From Haliotis asinina (lineage: Eukaryota; Mollusca; Gastropoda; Lepetellida; Haliotidae), in contig NC_090283.1 of the NCBI RefSeq assembly GCF_037392515.1, forward strand, positions 31,140,249-31,204,248: 64,000 nucleotides of DNA. Reading direction: 5' to 3'. The notes beneath the pieces are model-generated. The model made no database searches, had not been told where the DNA came from, and saw only the letters and a list, made by a program, of their open reading frames with translations. Numbering within the stretch: the stretch's first letter is position 1; each line of letters begins with the position of its first letter. The position numbers were made by a program, and so were the translations under genes. Below are positions 56,399-64,000 of the stretch, one piece after another.

Positions 56399-56548
56399 GC
56401 TGGAGTAGCCTAGTGATTCATGCGTTCGCTCGTCACACGACGACCCGATTCCCTCACGGGTGGAATGTGTGAAGCTGCTGTCCCCCAACCTAATGATACT
56501 GTAATACTGCTAAAAGCGGCTTACAACCAAACTCACTCACTCACGCGT
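56399..56548 (+). mobile_element. tRNA-derived SINE, diverged copy
   Basis: GGAGTAGCCTAGTGATTC (box A region), CCCGATTCCCTC (decayed box B), GTGTGAAGCTGCTGTCCCCC and AAAAGCGGCTTACAACC precede CTCACTCACTCACG. The order is as in the copy at 52,645, with more substitutions. Confidence 0.85.
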
Positions 56549-56693
56549 CTTAATAATGAATATCTATTATCGAAGAAGATATATTATTAAATCAGGTGAA
56601 ATGAATCATATTTACACAATTACTTAAACTACATCGCAGCAAAAGCACTGTGGAAAAATAGTGGAAAACGTTTCTCATCCAACATCGAAGACG

Positions 56694-56772
56694 ATACTAC
56701 TACTACTACCACTACTACTACTACTACTACTCCTACTACTACAACAACAACTACTACTCCTACTACTACTAG

Positions 56773-56814
<42 letters not shown>
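56694..56814. repeat. (ACT)n-type trinucleotide microsatellite
   Basis: About 120 bp of ACT/CTA units, interrupted by ACC, CCT and ACA triplets. It produces spurious poly-Val or poly-Ser frames on the - strand. Confidence 0.95.
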
Positions 56815-57081
56815 GTGACTGTACCCAGAAAGAGGGTTGAAGTTTTGTAAAATTATTGTCCTCCCGAGAGGATACGTAAGTCCCCAAACTCGCAAAGTAA
56901 ATTTCAAACTTACCAGGATTTTAAGCGTAGGGTTTTTGTGATTTTGGTTATGGCTAAATTTGACTCCAATCGCCGGCAGCTGAAGGGATGATGTACAACT
57001 AGGGCCCATGCAGGTAGCAAAGGTACCCATGCAGGTAGCAAAGTCCCCATGGTCCTTAGCTATAGTGTGGTTATCAGTCTT

Positions 57082-57150
57082 CACCTGGCACCCCTCCTCA
57101 CCCCCAGGAGCCCATGCTTTAATGAGTCTGAATCCAGTTCCTTACCATCT
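57082..57150. repeat. 69-bp direct repeat, copy B
   Basis: 68 of 69 bases match copy A at 55,933-56,001, 1,149 bp away. Flanking sequences are unrelated on both sides. Confidence 0.95.
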
Positions 57151-57553
57151 GGTTAAAAGATGGAAACCATACATAGAATATAACCAGTCGCATGTCTTTG
57201 ATAGCAAAATGTCCGACACTAGAACTGGGATCGCAATGGATTTCGGTGATACTGAAAGCGGCCGATGTGAAAGTATTTCAGAGGCGTCCTCTACAACATC
57301 CCCGGTGTTGAACGCTAGGACAGAGCCAGTAAATTATCCTGTTTGAGAAGGGCGCACATCAGTAGTGTAACGTCACCAATCACGAAACTGACTTTACTCA
57401 CATAGTAATGTCAACGTGGTCCCTGTTCCTGTTTCCAGATTGTAGGTCTTACTCCCCGCATCTGTAAAATATTTCTAGGATTAAAGAAAAAAATAACTGT
57501 GCTAACAGATCTACACATGAAGAAATAAAGAGCAAAATCGATGTTCAGGACTT

Positions 57554-57667
57554 GGGAGGTACCCCATCGTAGCATACTATTTCCACGACATGGGAGGTAC
57601 CCCATCGTAGCATACTATTTCCACGACATGGGAGGTACCCCATCGTAGCATACTATTTCCACGACAC
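57554..57667. repeat. 38-bp minisatellite, three copies
   Basis: Units starting GGGAGGTACCCC at 57,554, 57,592 and 57,630 are essentially identical and exactly 38 bp apart. Each has a palindromic GGTACC core. Confidence 0.95.
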
Positions 57668-58010
57668 ATCTGGATCTGTTTAACAGTGAAGATTAAACAC
57701 AAATGTGACTGCTGTCGGGTATTGATAATCTGTGTCTATTATGTGTACACATATCACAATACCAGGATAACATGTTGTACAAAATCCAAATGTTGATTTC
57801 CAGGATATGTATTTGCTAATGTTGTTAACTTGTGACCATTAATTGCTATTTTCACTGAAATCAAAGGTATGTTTGGGACTGTGTTTCTGATACATATCAG
57901 AATAGTTATGAATCTATTCTAATAACATAGCATGACAAAAGGGACATGTAAACAGTTTTGCTATTTTCTATTTTCATAATTGCTTTCAAGGTAATGAAAA
58001 ATAACCTTAC

Positions 58011-58059
58011 CAAACTGTGGTAGTGGTTTTGTATCACTGGCAGCCTCCGGGGACGTCAT
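58011..58059 (-). CDS. TRIM-like gene, 49-nt linker exon
   Basis: Bounded by acceptor TTTCAAG (58,060) and donor TTTG|GTAAGG (58,010). Read in phase 0 it gives MTSPEAASDTKPLPQF plus one base, so it accepts the phase-0 end of the preceding exon and supplies the G for the SPRY exon. It begins with ATG, so an alternative start giving a short SPRY-only product is conceivable. The phase fit supports it; no transcript is available. Confidence 0.6.
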
Positions 58060-58544
58060 CTTGAAACGAGATAAAATAATTCAATGTCGCGATCTCAGAC
58101 TCACAGTTGGCAAGTTTCAGCTCGAATAAACAAGCTCAGTTCACGGACAATGGGAACATTATGCGCACTTTGGTAATCGTGAAGTATTGATGTTACTTAC
58201 TTAATAAACAACGCGACGTACATACGCATGTATCATCCAAAACTATATTCCACAGGAGATATCGCTTATGTGAGTTCAGACGATATCTTCTATGAGATAT
58301 CACTTTGGCAGTACTTTTTGCACAATGTTCAGGCAATCCTATGACGTCATGAACTAATAAAGAATGATTTTGGATGATAAACAGAATCTCACATTTGCGT
58401 CTACTGATATCAATTATATCAATACTCGGTGACAGAGGTAAAAATATTCTCGGCAAGCCTCAGATATCTGTTACTTTGTCAACTCGTGTTGACATATTTG
58501 ATACCAGTGAGATTCTATATGTCTACACACTAAGAAGTACTTAC

Positions 58545-58603
58545 CTGTTTGTGTGCGTTCTTCATGTCAGTTAAATGGCACTCGGTGGTCTGTGCACCTT
58601 TGT
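58545..58603 (-). CDS. TRIM-like gene, 59-nt linker exon
   Basis: Bounded by acceptor ATTATCTTACAG (58,604) and a consensus donor AAACAG|GTAAGT (58,544). It starts in phase 1, as the RING exon requires, and encodes about 20 residues including GAQTTECHLTDMKNAHKQ without a stop, ending in phase 0. Splice sites on both sides plus an open frame in the only compatible phase make this a convincing micro-exon. Confidence 0.65.
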
Positions 58604-58860
58604 CTGTAAGATAATCCACAGCTGTTCATTAATCAAGCCTTTTACGTCATGATAACCAGCAAATGTTTCCTCAACTCATTTAAATGTTTATTTGAATTAT
58701 TATTGGAAATGTCTAAATACAGCGTCGATATGCCACCTTAACTAGGCATTATACCATAGGAAAATGTGAAAAAGATGTTTCAAACTTTTTCACTTTTGAC
58801 AAAGCGTAATCAGTATTACTGTAAACATTAAGACGTATTCTTAGAGTAAGAAGTAAGCAC

Positions 58861-59911
58861 CTGTAAGTGTGTGCTTATCAGATGCTGATCCATGTCCACT
58901 GACAGATCCGAAAGCAGAGATGTCGGATTTCAATTTATCCAGCCCTCTCGTGTTGAATTTGGCTGCAGGTGTCCTGTGCCTCTCTGGTGGAAGTGATCCG
59001 AGGTGCGTCTTCATTGTGTCTTGTATTGAACTCTCCAGTGTGAGAAAGTCCAAGTTTGAAGCATATCTGAACACGGTTTTGATATAGTCTGAGGTCCACT
59101 TGCATCGTTCACTCTCACCTTCAGAGGTAACTTGCTCGGTGTGTAGATTTGACAGTTCCTGCTTCGTCTGATTCTCAAGCTCGCTGATCAGCTTCTCCTC
59201 TCTCTGGTCGAGTTGTGTCCTCAGAGAATGGAAAGTTTGATGGATGTCCTCCTTCAGAGCACTGCTTGTCTTCTTGGTGTCATTTATGGCTTTGCTTATG
59301 CTCTTCAAATAATCTCGGTGACACGTATGATGTGCAGTCACATTCTTCCCAAGTTGTTCAATCCGTCCCCTAGCAGCATCAACACCTACATCTCCAACGT
59401 CGTGATCAGCATGGTCATCAACTCTGCATTTGGCACAGATTAATATGTTGCAGGTTTTATCAAAATATTCCAGAGGATAAGGACTGTGAAGTTTGCAAAC
59501 TGGTTTAGTATTTATACTTCCTGTTGCTTCGTCCACAATGGTTTCCACAACATGTCGTCTGGTAGCTTTAAAACTGTTGTGCAAGTTCTGACAATATTCA
59601 CAGAGTAACTCCTCACACTCCCGACACCAACACACAGCCTGGTTGCCGTCATCTTCGTGTGTACAGAGAAGTTCTGTAAGGCGATGTTTGGCTGTCAGAT
59701 GGAATATTTGCTTCTGTCGCACTACATCCTTCTGGAGGCTTGTGTCTGTGAGGCTGACCTGCCTCTGACATGTAGAGCATGATATCACACCACCAGCTGC
59801 AGATGTCACACATGTCTCACACACGGCATGAAGACAGGGCAGCAGGTAGGGGGAGGAGCTTTTCAGGGTAAACTGTTGCTGACAGACAGAACACCTGGGG
59901 AAGGCGTCCAT
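58861..59911 (-). CDS. TRIM-like protein, first coding exon: RING, two B-boxes, coiled coil
   Basis: Likely E3 ubiquitin ligase of the tripartite-motif family; the joined model (59,911-58,861, 58,603-58,545, 58,059-58,011, 54,476-53,785) has 616 codons plus stop. RING zinc ligands: C7, C10, C26, H28, C31, C34, C45, C48. A first B-box-like zinc site spans about residues 83-120 (CTHEDDGNQAVCWCREC, CEYC, H120). B-box 2 is C139, H142, C154, C159, C162, H167, H170. Residues about 200-265 (LDQREEKLISELENQTKQEL) are predicted coiled coil. The ATG at 59,911-59,909 lies one base after a good acceptor (ATGTTTCAG), so a 5' UTR intron is likely. The exon ends ACAG|GTGCTT at 58,861/58,860 in phase 1. No disabling change was seen, and mollusc genomes carry many such genes. 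Orthology to a named TRIM is not claimed. Confidence 0.92.
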
Positions 59912-59912
59912 T

Positions 59913-60232
59913 CTGAAACATGTGATATTCTAGTCTCCATTCCAGCGAGACTATTGCTGTACACCACATATCGTCAATTCAGTAATACGAATAGTTTATC
60001 AAGAATGACATACCGACTCCCCCAATTACATGCTGTATAATTCCGCACTTAAACTTGATCAGGGAAGAATTTCAGTAAAACACCGGTAATCACATCACAT
60101 CGCATCACATTGAGTAAGGTGAAAAAGGAACAATGCGTATGACTACTTGGAGAGATCGAGAGAGCAACACTGATGACTAATAACATCTCGGAGTACTGAA
60201 GACTAATTACATCTCGCAGTATATTTTACGAC
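59913..60232 (-). other. Upstream (5' UTR intron or promoter) region of the TRIM-like gene
   Basis: Begins at the acceptor ATGTTTCAG just before the start codon. AT-rich, with a small CACATCACATCGCATCACAT run near 60,090. No core promoter could be assigned. Confidence 0.4.
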
Positions 60233-60470
60233 ATGAAAACTGATATTAAAACAGGTGGGTATGCAGGAAGGGAAAGGAGGATGGAGATAGGGGAGAGGAG
60301 GGAAATTTGTCATGGGTCGGGTCTAAATAAGAGGGAGGGGTGGGAAGTAGCAGGGAAGGCAGGTAAAGGAAAGGGTGACAGTCGTGTAGTAGAAGGATGG
60401 GCATGTACGGGGAGGGTGGCGCATGTGCAGAAAGGAGGGGGAGGAGCGCATACCTGAAGTTGGGTTATGT
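60233..60470. repeat. Purine-rich (G/A) low-complexity tract
   Basis: About 240 bp dominated by GGGA, GGAG and AAAGG on the + strand. No coding support; the open frame at 60,233-60,457 is compositional. Confidence 0.7.
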
Positions 60471-60825
60471 AGAAGGGAGAGATGTATCTCAGCATTAAGG
60501 GTAGGTACATGTTGGAGAATCCGCTGTGGGGAAGTTGGGAGACGAGAAGAGGGAAGGATGGAGGAATAAGAAGACAGTGGATCTCATTTCGCTGGTACCC
60601 CACTCATATGCAACAAAATCCACATCTTGAGCTACCTAATTGCACAGGTCTTGCGTTTACCTGATCTGCGTCTCCACACCCGGAGTTACCATTCGCAGCG
60701 TAGCTTACCTGTATCTTTATCTCTGCCGAAACCCCTCGTCCGTGATCAACACACCCGAATACCCAGTTGCCGAATGTATAGACCTGTCTCAGTGATGCCT
60801 AACATCGTGAATTCCGCATGAAGCC

Positions 60826-61625
60826 TGTCCTACATATCACGTGGCTACGATAACGCCTCTATCAGGCGTTACAATCGACGATATTGAGTACGTCAAGGCA
60901 GACTGCAGTAAATATCACATGATCTACATATGCACGTATGTCGAGACAGGACACACCTACCTGGAAGTTTGGCTTCCTTGTTATCGAATTCAGTTCAAAC
61001 TGAATGATTTGATGTAATGTCTATTGCCCCTTATCTCACCTCATCCCTTACTTACCCTACTGGCGTCTCCCACACTCACGGCTGGCTATCTAACAGCACA
61101 GATTATTTATCCCCTCCTTCTTCTGCCCCACACACTACTTACACCACAAACAACGATAGAGGCAATTAAAGGCCGTCGCTAAGTGTTTGTCTATCGTTGT
61201 GACTCCTAGCATAATACACCTCTGAAAGTAGCCTGTCCTACACGTCGGGTACATGGCTATGTTAACGCCCGCTTGCTATGGACGACGTCGTATATATTCA
61301 GGTTGACAGAAGTCTCGTCGTGACAAAGCATCTTCCTGGATGATCCTTTTAAGGATATGGAATCAGTCTAAACGTAATTTGTGCTAATTCACGCCATGTT
61401 GCATTCTCATCTCGATAAACATTGCTATTTTTGTTTTGTGACTTTGATATGTTATCTATTGTGAACACGCAACAAGTAATGGCGTCCGAAGTAGGCGTGA
61501 ACATATAACGTTTTGTTGTTTCCTTGACGTTCGATTGTAAAAACTCTCTATCAAGACAACATACCTCACATATATCGAGACTGCACAAGGCACACTTACC
61601 TGGAGGTTTAGCATCCTTGTTTTTA
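60826..61625 (-). other. Two diverged copies of a segment with splice-donor-like ends
   Basis: On the + strand GCCTGTCCTAC occurs at 60,826 and 61,231. Each is followed, 135 and 369 bp on, by a related block (CCTGGAAGTTTGGCTTCCTTG at 60,960, CCTGGAGGTTTAGCATCCTTG at 61,599). Read on the - strand these blocks end CCAG|GTAGGT and CCAG|GTAAGT, good donors facing the TRIM exon. They may be alternative 5' UTR exons or decayed linker exons. No acceptor or coding frame was established. Confidence 0.35.
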
Positions 61626-61726
61626 TGTCATTTGCGGGTCACAGGTTCAGGATCGTGTCGTACGACAAACGAACTATGATACCATCTGTCACATGACACA
61701 TAACAGATAGAAAATGGTTATATCAT

Positions 61727-62916
61727 GTGTTGTTCATTACACTGAGATCTACATTTAGCTGTGTTACAGCTGTATCATGACTGGTCACTGTGTTGTTCGT
61801 GACACTGAGATCTACACTTGGCAGAATCACAGCTGTATCATGACTGGTTACTGTGTTGTCCGTGACACTGGGATCTACACGTAGCAGTATCACAGCTGTA
61901 TCATGACTGGTCCCTGTGTTGTCCGTGACACTGGGATCTACACTTAGCAGTATCACAGCTGTATCATGACTTGTCCCTGTGTTGTCCGTGACACTGGGAT
62001 CTACACTTAGCAGTATCACAGCTGTATCATGACTGGTCCCCGTGTTGTCCGTGACACTGAGATCTACATTTAGCAGTATCACAGCTGTATCATGACTTGT
62101 CCATGTGTTGTCCGTGACACTGGGATCTACACTTAGCAGTATCACAGCTGTATCATGACTGGTCCCTCTGTTGTCCGTGACACTGAGATCTACACTTAAC
62201 AGTATCACAGCTGTATCATGACTTGTCCCTGTGTTGTCCGTGACACTGGGATCTACACTTAGCAGTATCACAGCTGTATCATGACTGGTCACTGTGTTGT
62301 CCGTGACACTGAGATCTACACTTAGCAGTATCACAGCTGTATCATGGCTGGTCCCTGTGTTGTCCGTGACACTGGGATCTTCATTTAGCAGTATCACAGC
62401 TGTATCATGACCGGTCCCTGTGTTGTCCGTGACACTGAGATCTACACTTCGCAGTATCACAGCTGTATCATGACTGGTCCCTGTGTTGTCCGTAACACTG
62501 GGATCTTTATTTAGCAGTATCACAGCTGTATCATGACTGGTCACTGTGTTGTCCGTGACACTGAGATCTTCATTTAGCAGTATCACAGCTGTATCATGAC
62601 TGGTCACTGTGTTGTCCGTGACACTGAGATCTACACTTCGCAGTATCACAGCTGTATCATGGCTGGTTCCTGTGTTGTCCGTGACACTGAGATCTTCATT
62701 TAGCAGTATCACAGCTGTATCATGACTGGTCACTGTGTTGTCCGTGACACTGAGATCTACACTTAGCAGTATCACAGCTGTATCATGACTTGTCCCTGTG
62801 TTGTCCGTGACACTGGGATCTACACTTAGCAGTATCACAGCTGTATCATGACTGGTCCCTGTGTTGTCCGTGACACTGAGATCTACATTTAGCAGTATCA
62901 CAGCTGTATCATGACG
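61727..62916 (-). repeat. 63-bp tandem repeat, 19 copies, open frame on - strand
   Basis: AGCTGTATCATG recurs from 61,768 to 62,902 at 18 intervals of exactly 63 bp, with no indel. On the - strand every unit is open and reads TSHDTAVILLSVDLSVTDNT with small changes, so 62,940-61,723 is a 405-codon frame. Its ATG lies in the neighbouring mariner terminus and it has no signal peptide, domain or splice context. Units alternate between DLS and DPS (GAGATC or GGGATC) in the central part, indicating a 126-bp higher-order period. I regard it as a minisatellite; a coding exon of a repetitive protein is possible but unsupported. Confidence 0.85.
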
Positions 62917-62924
62917 AGTGCATG

Positions 62925-64000
62925 TACGAGGGGATATCAAAAGGTTTTGAGTCTCGCCCTGACAAAAGCAAGATTTTGGAATTCATACTGCTGTATTTTT
63001 CAACATAGTCCCCTTCCAACTTCACACACTTCTCCCACCTGGTTTGCCAATTGCTGATTCCTGATTCCTGAAGAACTCCACATCTTGGTCCCCTAGAAAA
63101 CCCTCCACAGCAGCGATAAGCTCATAGTCATCCTGAAATTTCTGGCCCCGGATGTGTTTTTTCAGTCGACGAATGAGGTGGAAGTCGCTAGGGTCTACGT
63201 CTGGTGAATAGGGAGAGTAAGGTAAAATTTCGTACCCGCACTCGCGCGCAGTTTCCATTGCAGCTCGACTTGTGTGGACTGGCGCATTGTCCTGGTGACG
63301 AAGAATCCCTTGCCGGATCTTTCCTCGCCGCTTCTCTTTAATGGACTGGCGTACCTGCTTCAGAAGGTTAGCATAGTACTCTCCATCCATTGTCGTACCA
63401 TGAGGCAAGTAGTCGATGTGAGTAACACCTTTACTGTCCCAAAATAAAAGTTGCCATAACCTTCTTTGGGGACCTGGTCGATTTGAACTTCTATGTACTT
63501 GGAGAGGTGACATGTTTCCATTCCATTGACTCCTGCTTGCTCTCAGGGTCATAACGACGAAGCCACGTTTCATCACAGGTTACAATTCTAAAGTGAAATT
63601 CTTCTGGGTCGTCATGGTAACGAGTCAGCATCGCGCCACTGATGTTGACCCGAGAAAGCTTCATGTCAACAGAAATCTTTCTTGGGACCCATCTTGCACA
63701 CACCTTGGACATGTGGAGATTGTCCTGGAGTATGCTGTGAATGGATCCATATGAAAGCCCGGTTGCATCTTCTAACTTGTGCAGGGTGGTACGACGATTT
63801 CCCATCACTAGTTGATGCACGGTGTCAATGTTTGTTTAGGGGGTACTGGTTGAGGGACCGTTGTCATCATCTAAGCTCTCTCTTCCTCGCTGAAACTCTT
63901 TCACACAACGTTTGATGGTTGCAGCAAAAGGGGAAGACTCCTTGTAAACAGCAGTGAGTCGCTCTCCAACCTCCTTGGCCGTGTTGCCCTCCAGGACAAG
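62925..64000 (-). mobile_element. Mariner transposon, left end to window edge
   Basis: A TA at 62,925 is followed by CGAGGGGATATCAAAAGG, a typical mariner terminal inverted repeat (TACGAGGG...). The element contains a broken transposase on the - strand and continues past the right edge, so its other terminus is not visible. It abuts the end of the 63-bp array within about ten bases. Confidence 0.85.
63022..64000 (-). pseudogene. Mariner transposase, DD34D, inactivated and cut by window edge
   Basis: Read from the right edge: an HTH-type N-terminal part (LEGNTAKEVGERLTAVY, FQRGRESLDDDNG), then LSYGSIHSILQDNLHMSKV and WVPRK, VTCDETWLRRYDPESK with the first catalytic Asp, HQDNAPVHTS with the second, and YSPDVDPSDFHLI. 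There are 34 residues between the Asp of HQDN and that of PSD, the mariner D,D34D spacing. The frame is broken by a TAA near 63,835 and a TAG near 63,493, and by a one-base frameshift near 63,440 in a T-rich run. The C-terminus ends at TGA/TAA-type stop 63,024-63,022. It is non-functional as read. Confidence 0.9.

Larger units (their letters stand above)
54477..58010 (-). other. Large last intron of the TRIM-like gene
   Basis: Flanked by donor TTTG|GTAAGG (58,011/58,010) and acceptor TTTCCAG (54,477). It is AT-rich and holds a SINE, an ACT-type microsatellite, a 38-bp minisatellite, a 69-bp direct repeat and one copy of the CTACGTCCGCTTCAATCACT motif (54,914-54,933). Open frames at 55,734-55,973 and 57,008-57,346 overlap the direct repeat and show no known domain. 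A further small exon cannot be excluded but is not needed for phase. Confidence 0.6.

Noticed and set aside
56629..57084. 151-codon - strand frame with poly-Val
   Set aside because: Product of the ACT-type microsatellite.
57411..57605. 64-codon - strand frame near a good-looking acceptor (TTTAATCCTAG)
   Set aside because: It overlaps the 38-bp minisatellite, shows no domain, and no exon there is needed for the TRIM reading frame.
60233..60603. Frames on both strands of the purine-rich tract
   Set aside because: Compositional only; no recognisable protein.
63682..63915. 77-codon + strand frame
   Set aside because: Antisense shadow of the mariner transposase remnant.

Overview
The window looks like nuclear DNA of an invertebrate metazoan, most likely a marine gastropod of the abalone (Haliotis) type. 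This rests on tRNA-derived SINEs with a box-A-like TAGCCTAGTGGTTAA head and a CTCACTCACTCAC tail, mariner, Tc1-like and non-LTR (FADD-box) remnants, AT-rich non-coding DNA, and a spliced TRIM-type gene. The clade call is from memory of such SINEs, not from a search.

Layout. (1) 1-47,443: an uninterrupted tandem array of about 236 copies of a ~201-bp monomer that runs off the left edge. It has nested higher-order repeats (1,004; 1,406; 2,209; 2,411/2,412; 2,613; 3,015; 3,616 bp) and a diverged right edge. On the + strand each monomer has the architecture of a 136-nt GC-rich exon plus a 65-nt AT-rich GC-AG mini-intron: donor AG|GCAAGT, CACTAAAC branch-like site, pyrimidine tract, CTCAG. On the - strand the same monomer is open for 67 codons, which creates very long but probably meaningless ORFs. 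(2) 47,444-53,780: unique flank with microsatellites, a decayed non-LTR reverse transcriptase, SINEs and a Tc1-like transposase remnant. (3) 53,785-59,912 (-): a TRIM-like gene. A RING/B-box/B-box/coiled-coil exon, two micro-exons and a B30.2/SPRY exon join in phase to 616 codons. Its large last intron holds a SINE, an ACT microsatellite, a 38-bp minisatellite and a 69-bp direct repeat. (4) 59,913-61,700: probable 5' region of that gene, with a purine-rich tract and duplicated splice-donor-like segments. (5) 61,727-62,916: 19 copies of a perfectly phased 63-bp repeat, open for its whole length on the - strand. (6) 62,925-64,000: a dead DD34D mariner on the - strand, entering from the right edge.

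The only gene I consider probably functional is the TRIM-like gene, a presumptive E3 ubiquitin ligase or pattern-sensing protein. The most unusual object is the exon-intron-shaped satellite, which could be a gene fragment amplified into a 47-kb array. No RNA gene, CRISPR array or bacterial-type operon was found.
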